Origin: Inia geoffrensis
Lineage: Eukaryota > Chordata > Mammalia > Artiodactyla > Iniidae
Direction of reading: 5' to 3'
Length of the DNA stretch: 64,000 bases
Assembly: GCA_036417435.1 (NCBI GenBank)
Contig: CM070901.1
Span: 160,228,044-160,292,043, forward strand
Shown here piece after piece: positions 22,662 through 32,430 of the stretch. The translations under genes and the position numbers were made by a program. Within the stretch, counting starts at the first letter, position 1. Each line of letters opens with the position of its first letter. The notes under the pieces are model-generated. The model was not told where the DNA came from, did no database searches, and saw only the letters and a program-made list of their open reading frames with translations.

Positions 22662-22725
22662 TTTTTTTAACAACTTTATTGGAGTATAATTGCTTTACAA
22701 TGGTGTGTTAGTTTCTGCTTTATAA
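22662..22725 (-). mobile_element. Very short L1 3' tail insertion with TSD
   Basis: Only about 64 bp of L1 3' end (TTATTGGAGTATAATTGC, then TTAGTTTCTGCTTTA) are present. It is bounded by a perfect TSD, AAAACAAATAACTTT, at 22646 and near 22726. A genuine insertion that was almost completely 5'-truncated. Confidence 0.85.
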
Positions 22726-22741
22726 AAAACAAATAACTTTT

Positions 22742-23433
22742 GAGAACAACTCCTCCCGACCCTAAAAGCTCATCTACCCCAGTGAGCGAGGAGGGCACTA
22801 TTTCAACAATGCTACTTAAGAGCACTAACTAGCACTGTCCAGTGTACTGGGTCTGTACAGTGGCAAGCAAAATTAATTCTGAGGCTTTTTAAGAGAACTG
22901 ACTTCTGAACATAGTCTGTACCCAAAACAGTTTATACATACTTGATGAAATGTCAGTTTTAGTGATAACCAAGTTCTACCCTGGCAGAAATTAGTTAAGA
23001 GTAGATTTGTGTATTAACCCCCAGCATCCTTTCTAACTTCCTTGTGGAAAATTAAAAAGACCATTTCCCAGACTCCTTTACAGTTACGTTTCCCCATGTG
23101 AAAGATGCTCTTCTGTGAGATTTGGAGGCAGAAATGAGGTGGGAGCCATCTTTCTGCTGTTCTGGCTGTTAATGCTGGCAAGCACATTTATGAAAACATT
23201 GGGTTTTTCTGCAGCATTCCAGTGTCCAGAGCCTCATGGCTGTCAAGAGACAAGTTTGGTGGAGACAGCCGTGACTAGCTGGTGGGTGTTAAGGGGCAGT
23301 TTCAGAATAGCAATTTCTTGACCCTTGAATTGCAGTGAGCAATGTCATCTGGAACTCAGAAGTGCCAGTCGTGGCCTCCTGATTCCCTCCCTTGGAGGCC
23401 CTGTTTGGCAGTGTGGTCCTGGGAATAATTTCT
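22742..23433. other. Unassigned sequence
   Basis: 23000-23400 has the look of an old LTR/MER repeat (TTTCCCAGACTCCTTTACAG, GGAGGCAGAAATGAGGTGGGAG) but I cannot name it. There is no gene signal. Confidence 0.4.
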
Positions 23434-23635
23434 TTTTTTTTTTGCAGTACGCGGGCCTCTCACTGTTGTGGCCTCTCCCATTGCGGAGCACAGGCTCCGG
23501 ACGCGCAGGCTCAGCGGCCATGGCTCATGGGCCCAGCCGCTCTGCGGCATGTGGGATCTTCCCAGACCGTGGCACAAACCTGTGTCCCCTGCATCGGCAG
23601 GCGGACTCCCAACCACTGCAACACCAGGGAAGCCC
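23434..23635 (-). mobile_element. Short CHR SINE, reverse
   Basis: T-tail, GCAGTACGCGGGCCTCTCAC, and on to CACCAGGGAAGCCC. TSD: CCTGGGAATAATTTCT on both sides. The SINE occupies the middle of a 128-codon plus frame, which is an artefact. Confidence 0.95.
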
Positions 23636-23825
23636 CCTGGGAATAATTTCTGAAGGCCCAGCCCAGAGCCCACTCCTCTCAGCCCTTCCAATGATTCTGC
23701 AAACGAATTAAAATGCTAGAGCGGTTGCTCTTTCCTGCAACTAGGCCCAGATGACATATTAGCACATCAGTTGCCTCAAAATGTAAGCAGAAGGGTGATT
23801 AATCTGTGGGCAGCAGTACTGGGCA

Positions 23826-24065
23826 GTGTGCTTGCCGGTACAGGCTCTGGAATCAGGCTGCCTAGGTGCAAATTCTGGCTCTGCCACACATTAACCTCCC
23901 TGGGAAGTTAACCTCCCTGTGCCTTGGTTTTTTCATCTGTAAAATGGGACTAGTAATAATACCTATACCTTCTAGAGTTATGCGACACAGTAAATGAAAA
24001 GATAATCTAAGTGCTTACAACAGTGGCTGTCTTATAACAAGCCCCTGAGAGATGTTAGCTATTAT
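23826..24065 (+). mobile_element. MIR copy, nearly full length
   Basis: AGGCTCTGGAATCAGGCTGCC, CTGGCTCTGCCACA, CATCTGTAAAATGGGACTAG and AACAGTGGCTG follow the MIR order. Its middle has a short duplication (TTAACCTCCCTGGGAAG / TTAACCTCCCTGTG). Confidence 0.85.
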
Positions 24066-24347
24066 TAGAGTAACAATAGTAATCACTTATTAATTATGCA
24101 GGCCACTTTAAAACACTACTTTAACTGAGTAGGAAATGTAAACATTTTAGAATTTTATTACCACACATTTTCTTGTAGCCTAAAGAATGCTTACTTATAC
24201 AAAAGTGGACACAAAAATTTGACTGGTTCCCATATTTGTACACTCAGAGAGTGATCATTTCAAAACCACAGTGTACCTGAGGATAGCAAACCTCTAACTA
24301 GTCAATTTATTAGTTACTCTAACTAGTTATTGGAGACCTCACCCTAA
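24066..24347. other. Nothing recognised
   Basis: AT-rich sequence between the MIR and the L1 insertion. Confidence 0.4.
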
Positions 24348-24364
24348 GGAAGAGTTATTCTTTT

Positions 24365-25092
24365 TTTTCAACTGAAGTATAGTTGATTTACAATGTTGTG
24401 TTAGTTTCTGCTGTACAGCAATGTGATTCAGTTATACATACACATATATTCATTCTTTTTTAGATTCTTTTCTCATATAGGTTATCACAGAATATTGAGT
24501 AGAGTTCCCTGTGCTATACACTAGGTCCTTGTTGGTTATCTATCTTATATATAGTAGTGTGTGTGTGTTTATCCCAAGCTTTTGATGTATCCCTCCCCCC
24601 CTCCACATTGCCCCTTTGGTAACCATAAGTTTGTTCTGGATATCTTTAAGTCTGTTTCTGTTTTGTGAATAAATTCATTTGTTTCTTTTTTTTAAAAAAA
24701 TTAGATTCCACATATGAGTGATATCATATGATATTTGTCTTTCTCTGTCTGTCTGACTTACTTCACTTACTATGATAATCTCTATGTCCATCCACGTAGC
24801 TGCAAATGGCATCATTTCATTCTTTTTTATGGCTGAGTAATATTCCATTGTATATGTGTACCACATCTTCTTTATCCATTCCTCTGTCGATGGACATTTA
24901 GGTTGCTTCCATGTCTTGGCTACTGTAATTAGTGCTGCAATGAACACTGGGGTGCATGTGTCCTTTCGGATCATGTTTTTCTCTGGGAGTGGGACTGCTG
25001 GATCATATGGTAGTTCTATTTTTAGTTTTTTAAGGAACCTCCATACTGTTCTTCATAGTAGTTGTACCAATTTACATTCTCACCAACAGTGT
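24365..25092 (-). mobile_element. L1 3' end, reverse, 5'-truncated with TSD
   Basis: The 3' UTR (TTGTGTTAGTTTCTGCTGTAC) lies at the left. The antisense 99-codon frame 24675-24974 is the C-terminal end of L1 ORF2 ([13 protein letters not shown] motif). The TSD GGAAGAGTTATTCTTT is perfect at 24348-24363 and 25093-25108, so about 730 bp were inserted. Confidence 0.93.
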
Positions 25093-25179
25093 GGAAGAGT
25101 TATTCTTTAGAAACAATTTTTGTCATTTTCCCATTTCAAATGTTACCTCATTAATTATGCTCTATGAACCAGGGTGTTT

Positions 25180-25815
25180 GTTACTTAGGTTTTTTTCCAG
25201 CTTCATTTAGATATAACTGACAAATAAAATTGTAAGATATTTAAAGTGTACACTGTGGTATACATATATATTGTGAAAGGATTCCTCCCATCTAGTTAAT
25301 TAATACATCCACCACCTTAGATATTTATCTTTTTTTGTTGTTGTTTGGTGAGAACATTTAAGTTCTACTCCCTCAGCAAATTTCAATTATACAATACAAT
25401 GTTATCAACTATAGTCACCATGTTATACATTAGCTTTCTCAGACCTTGTTCATCTTATAGCTGAAAGTTTGTGCCTTTTTACCAACCTCATCCTACTCCC
25501 CCTACCCTCCAGTCCCTGACAACTACTTTCCTACTCTCTGCTTCCATGAATTGGACTTTCATTTTTCAGATTTCACATATAAGTGATAACATGCAGTATC
25601 TGTGTTTCTCTGTCTGGCTTAATTCACTTAGCATAATAAACCCTCCAGGTCCATCCATGTTGTCACAAATGACAGGATTCCTTTTTTCTCATGGCTGAAT
25701 ATTATTCCAGTATATAAACAATCATATTATATATATATAATAATAATATATATATCACATCTTATTCATCCATTCATCCATTAACAATTAGGTTGTTGTG
25801 TTATTCAAAACTTAG
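25180..25815 (-). mobile_element. Older L1 3' region, reverse
   Basis: AGTGTACACTGTGGTATACA, TACTATAGTCACCATG-like text and GGTCCATCCATGTTGTCAC are classic reversed L1 3' UTR/ORF2 phrases. It is more decayed than the neighbour at 24365. An AT microsatellite lies at 25724-25755. Confidence 0.8.
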
Positions 25816-26295
25816 GTTGTTTTTAAAATGTTATCACAGAGGAGGTTTCATAAGAATGAGATGTGTATAAGATTTGCAATCTCAAAGTTTAAAATTTAAT
25901 GTTTAGGCTTAGAACTATTCTAATTTACATATTAAGAAGGTCTTAGATAAAATGATGGCCTGGTTTGGTTTGCAGAAGTGTCCTCTGATGATAAAAAAAA
26001 TATTGTAGATTTTGGAATAAAGCTTCCCCCAAATATTCTGAAATTGTAAGAACCTCGTGTTGCGCCTTATCCAACAATGCCAGTGAGACAGAGGGACCTG
26101 AAGCCTAAACAAAGGTGTTTGTTATACCCTCGACGGTTCAGATGCTGCTGAGAGTCCAGGACTCAAAGCAGTGCAGATTTCCTGAAGGGTTAGAAAAACA
26201 ATTGAAAGAAAGCAACTTCATCCTTGATTCGGTAGTTAGGTTTACACTGTTCTGAACTTCATACAGTTATACATATTTTCTCTTCCGTTTTTTTT
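25816..26295. other. No gene seen
   Basis: Unassigned sequence; no frame or repeat is supported. Confidence 0.4.
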
Positions 26296-26503
26296 ATTTT
26301 TTGTTTTTTTTGCGGTACGAGGGCCTGTCACTGTTGTGGCCTCTCCCATTGTGGAGTACAGGCTCCGGACGTTCAGGCTCAGCGGCCATGGCTCACGGGC
26401 CCAGCCACTCCGCGGCATGTGGGATCTACCCGGACCAGGGCACGAACCCGTGTCCCCTGCATTGGCAGGCAGACTCTCAAGCTCTGCACCACCAGGGAAG
26501 CCC
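26296..26503 (-). mobile_element. Short CHR SINE, reverse
   Basis: T-tail, GCGGTACGAGGGCCTGTCAC, and on to CACCACCAGGGAAGCCCC. TSD: TCTCTTCC-type flank on both sides. Confidence 0.93.
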
Positions 26504-26582
26504 CTCTCTTCCTTTTTTTTAAGAAAAAATCTTTTAATTCTGTTTTCATGAGGTCAGATATTCAAACTGAAATGTGAAATGT

Positions 26583-26705
26583 ATTCATTCAATACCTATT
26601 TATTGAGCATCTGCTCTATGACAGGCTATCCCTGGCCCTGGGAACACAAAGATGATGACGTGTCAAAGATCAGTGCTCTAGAACAACTCAATGTCTATCA
26701 GCCTA
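26583..26705 (-). mobile_element. L2 3' end, reverse
   Basis: TTCATTCAATACCTATTTATTGAGC, then CTATGACAGGC, is a reversed L2 tail. Confidence 0.6.
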
Positions 26706-26839
26706 GAGACAGAGTCAGAGAAAGAGAGAGAAAGAAAATACTCCTAGTAGAAGTAAACTATAAAACCAAGGAAGCAAATGACTTTGCCTGGGAGTGTCCA
26801 CAAAAGTTTCCAAAAGGAAGAGCCATTGAGTCTTGAAGG

Positions 26840-27085
26840 ATGAGTAAAAGTTCATACATGAAAAAGAGGACAAAGGGCATTCTCAACAGAAACACCAAGG
26901 GCAAAGGCACAGACAGGTATTAAACAGCATGACCTCTTCAAAAACAGTGTGCTATGACTAGAGACTCAGGGTCTGTGGAGGGGCAGTGGAAGATGAACGG
27001 AGAACAGTATGTAGGTGCCAGATCCTGAAGCCCCTCCACTTTTGTAGGCTTGGGGCACTTTTGAAGGATTTTAAGAAGAGTGACA
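26840..27085 (+). mobile_element. Old interspersed repeat, family not named
   Basis: CAAGGGCAAAGGCACAGA, then GAAGGATTTTAAGAAGAGTGACATGG, is a known-looking high-copy mammalian pattern; compare 29930-30220. Confidence 0.45.
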
Positions 27086-27094
27086 TGGTTACTG

Positions 27095-27240
27095 GTCCAC
27101 CAATGACTAGCTATGTGACTTAGTCAACTTGCTTAATTCTAAGCATCAGTTTCCTTTTGTAAAGTGGGGATATTGACTGTTAAGAGGCTCTAAGGAAGTC
27201 TGTTAAGAGGATTACATAAGATAATAGCTAAGATAAATAA
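27095..27240 (+). mobile_element. MIR fragment
   Basis: ACTAGCTATGTGACTTAGTC, then CATCAGTTTCCTTTTGTAAAGTGGGG. Confidence 0.75.
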
Positions 27241-27244
27241 GATT

Positions 27245-28095
27245 AACAGCAGTAAGAAATAAATTAAGACAAACAGCAATAAGCACATGAAAATATGTTT
27301 AGCACCAGTAGTCATTAGGGAAATGCAAGTAAAAATAATGAGATACGACTTCACACCCGCTAGGATGACTACAACACACACACACACACACACACACATG
27401 CACGCACGAAAATAACAAGTGTTGGCCACAATGTCAAGAAATCAGAACCTTCATGTACTGCTGGCTGGAATGTAAAATGGTACATCCATTTTGGAAAGCA
27501 GTCTGGCAGTTCCTAAATGATTAGACACAGAGTTACCAAAGGACTCTGCAATTCCACTCCTAGGTATATGTCCAAGAGAAATGAAAATATGTCTCCATAG
27601 AAACTCGTATACAAATGTTTATAGCAGCATTATTCATAATAGTGAAAGAGTGGAAACAACCCAAATGTCCATCAACACTTGGGAAAATGGATAAACAAAA
27701 TGTGGTAGATCTATACAATGCAATGTTATTCAGCCATAAAAAGGAAAGAAGAACTGATTACCTGCTACAACATGCATGAACCTTAAAAACCTCAAGCTAA
27801 GTGAAAGAAGCAAGTCACTAAAGACCATATATTTTATGATTTCATTTATATGAAATATCCAGAATCGGCAGATGAAACAGACAGAGGGTAGGTTAGTGGT
27901 TGTCCGGGGTTAGAGAGATGCAGGAATGGGTAGTGACTATTAATGGATATAGGGTTTCTTTATGCAGTGGTGAAAATGTTCTGTAATTAGAGGGTAGTGA
28001 TGGTTGCACAACTTTGTGAATACACTAAAAAACACTGAATTGTACACTTTCAAAGGATGAATTTTATGGTATATAAGTTATATCTTAATAAAACT
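27245..28095 (+). mobile_element. Old L1 3' region, forward, with (CA)n
   Basis: GGGAAATGCAAGTAAAAATAATGAG, CATTCCACTCCTAGGTATAT, AACCCAAATGTCCATCAACA, and the end CTTAATAAAAC give the L1 ORF2 C-terminal and 3' UTR order. A CA run lies at 27374-27398. Frames are broken. Confidence 0.8.
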
Positions 28096-28415
28096 AAATA
28101 GCTAATATTTGAATGTTTACTAGGCACAGTACTAAGCATTTTACACTCATTATTTTATTTCAGTCCTCACAATAGCCTCATGAGGTAACTGCTGCTGTGA
28201 TTCACATTGTATAGATCAAGAATTGGAGGCACAGAGAAATGAAAAGAAAATCTTCTCCAAGACTGCACAATGAGCAGCTGAACAGAGATTGGAATTCAGG
28301 CTGACTGACCCCAAACCAGCACTCGTAAGTCTCGCAGTTTTCTTCTGACCATAATGTGTGCAAAATGCCTAGCACAATACCTAGCATGCAGTTAGGGCTC
28401 AATAAATATAAGGTA
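28096..28415 (-). mobile_element. MIR copies, reverse and short forward tail
   Basis: 28096-28330 is a reversed MIR (CACTCATTATTTTATTTCAGTCC, AGATTGGAATTCAGG). 28360-28415 is a forward MIR/L2 tail (GCCTAGCACAATACCTAGCA, CTCAATAAATAT). Confidence 0.65.
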
Positions 28416-28746
28416 TTATTGTTATGATGATCCAATTTGTATACCCAGAAGAAAACCTGAGACAGCATGGAGGAAGTGAAACAGCGGGAAAGGCAGGGCC
28501 AGCGAGATCATTTTAAAGGCTTGATGCACTTGTCAATGCAAGAAATGGAGAGGAACTAAATTAAGGCAGAGGACAGTGAATAACAGAAGTGATAACAGGA
28601 ATCTTTACAAGAAAATAGGAATTGTCCTATAAATTGGGATCAGTTACAACTTCATAATACTACAAAGCATTAACATAACCTGCATTCATAATGGCACTCT
28701 TGAGTCACCAGGATAGGTTTAAGTTATTCTCAAAACATGTGGTTAA
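28416..28746. other. No gene or repeat recognised
   Basis: About 330 bp with no feature I can support. Confidence 0.4.
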
Positions 28747-28946
28747 GGGGCTTCCCTCATGGCTCAATGGTTGAGAGTCCGCCTGCTGATGCGGGGGACA
28801 CGGGTTCATGCCCCGGTCTGGGAAGATCTCACATGCCACGGAGCAGCTGAGCCTGCGCGTCCGGAGCCTGCGCGTCTGGAGCCTGTGCTCCGCAACGGGA
28901 GAGGCCACAACAGTGAGAGGCCCGTGTACCACAAAAAAAAAAAAAG
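28747..28946 (+). mobile_element. Short CHR SINE, forward, rearranged
   Basis: The head is altered (GGGCTTCCCTCATGGCTCAA). The middle lacks about 22 bp between two GCTG motifs and carries a 15-bp tandem repeat (GCCTGCGCGTC.GGA twice). The A-tail and a loose TSD (GTGGTTAAG / GTGATTAAG) remain. Confidence 0.93.
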
Positions 28947-29310
28947 TGATTAAGTCATGGAAATGGGTAATATGTTTCAAATTTTCTTTTCAGTAGATTG
29001 ACCTTATAAGTTGAAACAGCTAGTTGTACTAGTTCATGTAGACTAGACAGTCCAAATTCAATTTGAAACATTTAAAATATCTATGAGTTTAATATCTATA
29101 ATAGTTCTAAGAATATTAAAGAATTAATGATTCCCATCAAGTTCAAAGATCTTTAAAGGTGGGTGAAAAAGACAATACATATTTTAGAAACCATTAAGTG
29201 CAAAGGTCTTTGGAACAGAAGGAAAAGACATGAATTCCCACAAGCAGACTAAAGATTTAGGTAACGAGTGTAACTCCAATTAAGGTTGTGGGGTAAAAGA
29301 CCATCTTTAT
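28947..29310. other. No gene or repeat recognised
   Basis: AT-rich unique sequence. Confidence 0.4.
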
Positions 29311-29326
29311 AAAGGCACATAGCTTT

Positions 29327-29642
29327 TTTTTTTTTAAAGGAATTTTGCCTTTTAAAAAATTTATTTATTTATTTACTTATGGCTGTATTGGGTCTTCGTT
29401 TCTGTGCAAGGGCTTTCTCTAGTTGCGGCAAGTGGGGGCCACTCCTCATCACGGTGCGCAGGCCTCTCACTATCGCGGCCTCTCTTGCTGCAGAGCACAG
29501 GCTCCAGACGCGTAGGCTCAGTAATTGTGGCTCACGGGGCTAGTTGCTCCGCGGCATGTGGGATCTTCCCAGACCAGGGCTTGAACCCATGTCCCCTGCA
29601 TTGGCAGGCAGATTCTCAACCACTGCGCCACCAGGGAAGCCC
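29327..29642 (-). mobile_element. Intermediate CHR SINE, reverse
   Basis: Tail with TTTATTTATTTATTTACTTATGG, GGGTCTTCGTTTCTGTGCAA, and on to GCGCCACCAGGGAAGCCC. TSD: AAGGCACATAGCTTTT on the left, AAGGTACATAGTTTTT on the right. Confidence 0.94.
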
Positions 29643-29929
29643 AAGGTACATAGTTTTTAACTAAGAATTTAGTGTGTTCCATCAGGGTCACCAACACAAA
29701 TCTCATTAGCCTTCTTAGCATAAATCTCTGGGCCATAAGGAACTTCAGCAAACTGGCATGGTAACTGTATGGATAAATATCTTTTAACATTGGAGAGATT
29801 CAGAATTAAGTATAAAAATGATTAAGAAAATCAAAACCATATTTGGGAAAGTCTCAATGAGACTTGGGGAAGTCTCAATGAGAAGATGGTATTTAAAGTA
29901 AAGACCAAAGGAGTTGAGAGAGAGTCATT
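29643..29929. other. Nothing recognised
   Basis: It contains a 20-odd bp direct repeat (GGGAAAGTCTCAATGAGA / GGGGAAGTCTCAATGAGA) near 29847-29883. Confidence 0.4.
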
Positions 29930-30220
29930 TGGGCACCTGGAGGAAGGGTGTTCCGGGCAGATGGGATGGCAAGTGCAAAGGCTCTGAGGTGAAGCAGGCA
30001 AGGAGGATTGTAGGAACATCAAGGAGGGCTGGGGAGAGCAATGAGAGATGGAGTCAGAAAGGAAGGACAGATTGTGAGGCAGGTAGGACATCATGGGACC
30101 AGTTCCTGTAGGACTTTGTAGACTTAAGGACGTTTGGCTTTTGGTCTGAGTAAGATGGGGAGCCACTGAAGATGGGGAGCCACTGACCAATTCTGAGCAA
30201 AGAAGTGACAAAAACTTCCC
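29930..30220 (+). mobile_element. Old interspersed repeat, family not named
   Basis: GGCAAGTGCAAAGGCTCTGAGG, AGGACTTTGTAGACTTAAGGAC and GGGAGCCACTGA follow a familiar mammalian repeat order. GGAGCCACTGAAGATGG is locally duplicated. The minus frames (126 and 71 codons) are artefacts. Confidence 0.5.
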
Positions 30221-31014
30221 TCAAGGGGGTCAAAAAGCTTGCACCAAATCCTTTAAATATTATAAACATATAGTTAGGTCACTGAAGAGGTTGAGCCTTT
30301 TAGATGTAAATTCCATTTTACCTAGAAAATAAGATTTAAAAGATATAGGATGAATCAAGTATTACCCTATCTTACAAACTTTGGGGCTCAAATCATCAAC
30401 AGCAGAGCTGGTGATTTCAAGGCCATGAGATAAAGTCTGGCAGAGGGCCGTCTTTCATGGGGTTGGAAATTTACATGACTTGGAAGAAGCCTAGGTCCTC
30501 ATGATGCCTCCTTCTGGCATTTTACAGCCAAACCCAAACACGCCCATTTGGCCAAGTGTGGCAGGTTAGATTCTCACTTCCCAATTACTGCTTGTGTGGC
30601 CAGAGGGGCTCCCAGGAATAAAGATATCTGATCCCTGGTTATCAGTGAAGGGCTCTTCTTGTTCCAGGGGTCCCACAAACCCAACCATACCTGAGGCTTG
30701 GGGAAGATTACAGAAGTTTGAGCCTTGGTTCTTCTGCTGAGGATTTTAGACTTGCTTCTGATAAAAATCAGTTAAGGTCTTTAGAGCACGGTAGCGATAT
30801 GACTTGCTTACTGGAAGACTCTGGAGGTGACTTTAGGAGGAAATAAAGAGCAAGAACAGGAGGCAAAGGCGCTGGAAGGCTGCCACCGGTCACCTGGCTT
30901 AATGCTTAAATGCTTAATGCGTTTCCTCACCTAGAAAGTGGAAAAAGCATCAGCCTGACTGGGTGGTTGTTTTATGTGAAATAATTCATATAGGCGAAAG
31001 CATTCCATTGACTA
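30221..31014. other. No gene recognised; flank of the CpG island
   Basis: Mixed sequence of about 800 bp. 30400-30740 could be an unnamed LTR. There is no exon-like frame with splice sites that I can support. Confidence 0.4.
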
Positions 31015-31428
31015 AAGTTCTGCAAATATAAACGTTTATTAAGAACAGAAGTAATACTGACGTGTGTAGTTCAAAAGCCCAATAGGTGAGAATCTACCGC
31101 TTCCAAACACGTCTTGGACTAAACATAACACGATGTTATATGTCTACGATATCTCAATTTAAAAGGGAAAAAAGAAAAAGGGGAGGGGGAAAAAACACAC
31201 CTTTGAACAATACAGAGCCTGGCTACTGACACAATCAATAATAAATAAGCGCATTTGAAGGGGAAGGGGCCAAACCGCTATTAACTTACAAAAGATGCCG
31301 TCTGCATAGGTAGGAGGTGCGTCTGTGTGGGTCCGTCATAAAACAATAATTATAGCTCAATATTAGGTATAGTAAGTCTGCCTTGGATTCTAAGCTCGGA
31401 TCTGTCGCATCACGATATAAAACCAAAG
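31015..31428 (-). other. Putative 3' UTR and poly(A) region of a minus-strand transcript
   Basis: Seen: AATAAA on the minus strand at 31035-31040, downstream of a minus-strand frame that stops at 31390. The stretch is repeat-free and keeps several CpGs, unlike the surrounding repeats. Inferred: if the CpG island produces a minus-strand transcript without splicing, it could end about 15-25 bp beyond this signal. AATAAA also occurs by chance in AT-rich DNA. Confidence 0.35.
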
Positions 31429-31785
31429 GATGAAGGATGTACGGAGAAACTCGGACCACTGCCCAGGCAGCCACCTTCCCGAGGAAGCGCCCGGGGCCGA
31501 AGGGGTGAAGCCCCAGGCCTCGGCCGCCCCATCCCGCGGGCCATCCATCACTCGCCGCGCAGCCCGAGCCCGGCCGGCCGCCGACCCTCCGGGAGTCCGC
31601 GGCGCCCGACGGCTCCAGACACGCCCGGCACCGGCCCTGCGCCGCCTTCCAGCCGCCGCCGCCAGGAGGCTCCGCGCGCCTTCCCGCCTTTCCCCGCGCC
31701 GCAGCCGAGCCGGGCCGGGCGGCCAGCCGGGCGCGGCGCTCGGCGGGGGCGGCCGGGCGGGCGCGGGCGGCGACGGCGCGGCCAT
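31390..31785 (-). CDS. Possible 131-codon protein, unidentified
   Basis: I do not recognise this protein. The frame starts at an ATG whose context (GGACAATGG) has A at -3 and G at +4, a strong eukaryotic start context. Residues 1-80 are Ala/Pro/Arg-rich, as any frame in a CpG island tends to be. From about residue 80 composition becomes ordinary, with a Trp/Phe/Leu-rich end (PGQWSEFLRTSFILWFYIVM) before the stop. No signal peptide, catalytic motif or clear membrane span is seen. The same frame stays open upstream to 32226, which reflects GC content rather than coding. A second ATG lies near residue 80 (MDGPRDG). Most likely a chance frame in a non-coding first exon; a lineage-restricted small protein is the alternative. 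Confidence 0.2.
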   Translation of the reverse strand: MAAPSPPAPARPPPPSAAPGWPPGPARLRRGERREGARSLLAAAAGRRRRAGAGRVWSRRAPRTPGGSAAGRARAARRVMDGPRDGAAEAWGFTPSAPGASSGRWLPGQWSEFLRTSFILWFYIVMRQIRA

Positions 31786-32225
31786 TGTCCCGCTGCCCCT
31801 CCCGGGCGCGCAAGCGGGCAGGGCCGGGCGGCTGGGCAGGCGGGGCGGCCGCGCAGTCCGGGAACCGGTGCGCCCCGCCGCCGGCCGCCTCTCCTCGCCG
31901 GCCGGCCGCCGTCCCGAGGCCGGGTCCTTTGCGCCGGCCGGCCGCGCCTCCTTTGTGACCGTCTCCAGACCCTCGGAGCCGGCGCACCGCCGCCACTGCG
32001 CCCGGGGCTGCAAATGGCGCCCGCTCGCCTCTGCGCCTCCCGCCGCTCTCCCGGCCCGGGGACGTCTGGGGTGCACCGCACCGGGGCCGCATCCCACCGC
32101 TGCCGCCGCCCGGGGCCAGAGCCCGCGGCGCCTTAGCCCGCGCCCCCGCCCGCAGCGAAGCTCGCGGGCCCGTCCCGGGCTGCCCCGACGCCCCGCCCGC
32201 CCTCCGCCCGCGCCGCGCGCAGCCA

Positions 32226-32234
32226 CTTACCGCG
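32226..32234 (-). other. Strong splice donor, minus strand
   Basis: Read on the minus strand, CCGCG|GTAAGTGG matches the 5' splice-site consensus at +1 to +5. It would end a first exon lying between about 32231 and 32420, with the core of the CpG island in the first intron. Confidence 0.45.
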
Positions 32235-32268
32235 GGCCGAGGCGCACCGGCGGGTCGCGTGCGCGGGC

Positions 32269-32278
32269 CGGGGTAAGA
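32269..32278 (+). other. Strong splice donor, plus strand
   Basis: GCCGGG|GTAAGATT on the plus strand fits the donor consensus. It would end a plus-strand first exon whose start lies in the island. With the minus-strand donor 40 bp away, the two exons would overlap head to head. Confidence 0.4.
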
Positions 32279-32372
32279 TTCCCGGTTCTTGGCAGGGGAA
32301 ATACCCCCTTTCGAAGCCGTTCCTTTGCGCCCTAAAACAAGTAGCCCCAACGTGAGAGAAACAAAAGGTATT

Positions 32373-32383
32373 TGCTGACGTGG
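32373..32383. promoter_or_regulatory. CRE-like site
   Basis: TGCTGACGTGGG contains TGACGTGG, a variant CREB/ATF site, at the shore of the CpG island. A plausible promoter element, not proven. Confidence 0.35.
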
Positions 32384-32430
32384 GCGTTGGACAGAAACGC
32401 CCGAGGGCTGGGGACACAATTAAAGGGGCA

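Larger units (their letters stand above)
31440..32300. promoter_or_regulatory. CpG island, probable promoter / first exon
   Basis: About 860 bp of very GC-rich, CpG-dense, repeat-free sequence in an AT-rich window. GC boxes (Sp1-type) occur at 31839-31848 (GGCGGGGCGG), 32141-32153 and 32191-32200. A NotI-type GCGGCCGC lies at 31845. A YY1-like GGCCATTGT lies at 31780. No TATA box is evident. Such islands mark promoters of housekeeping or developmental genes and some lncRNAs. Open frames up to 377 codons on both strands are expected from GC content and are not taken as genes. The gene it serves is not identifiable from this window. Confidence 0.8.

Noticed and set aside
31286..32419. Overlapping frames of 377, 301, 278 and 177 codons in the CpG island
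   Set aside because: Several frames on both strands are open at once, which is expected where stop codons are rare because of GC content. They are low-complexity Ala/Arg/Pro/Gly. Several do not begin with ATG (the 278-codon frame begins at GTG).
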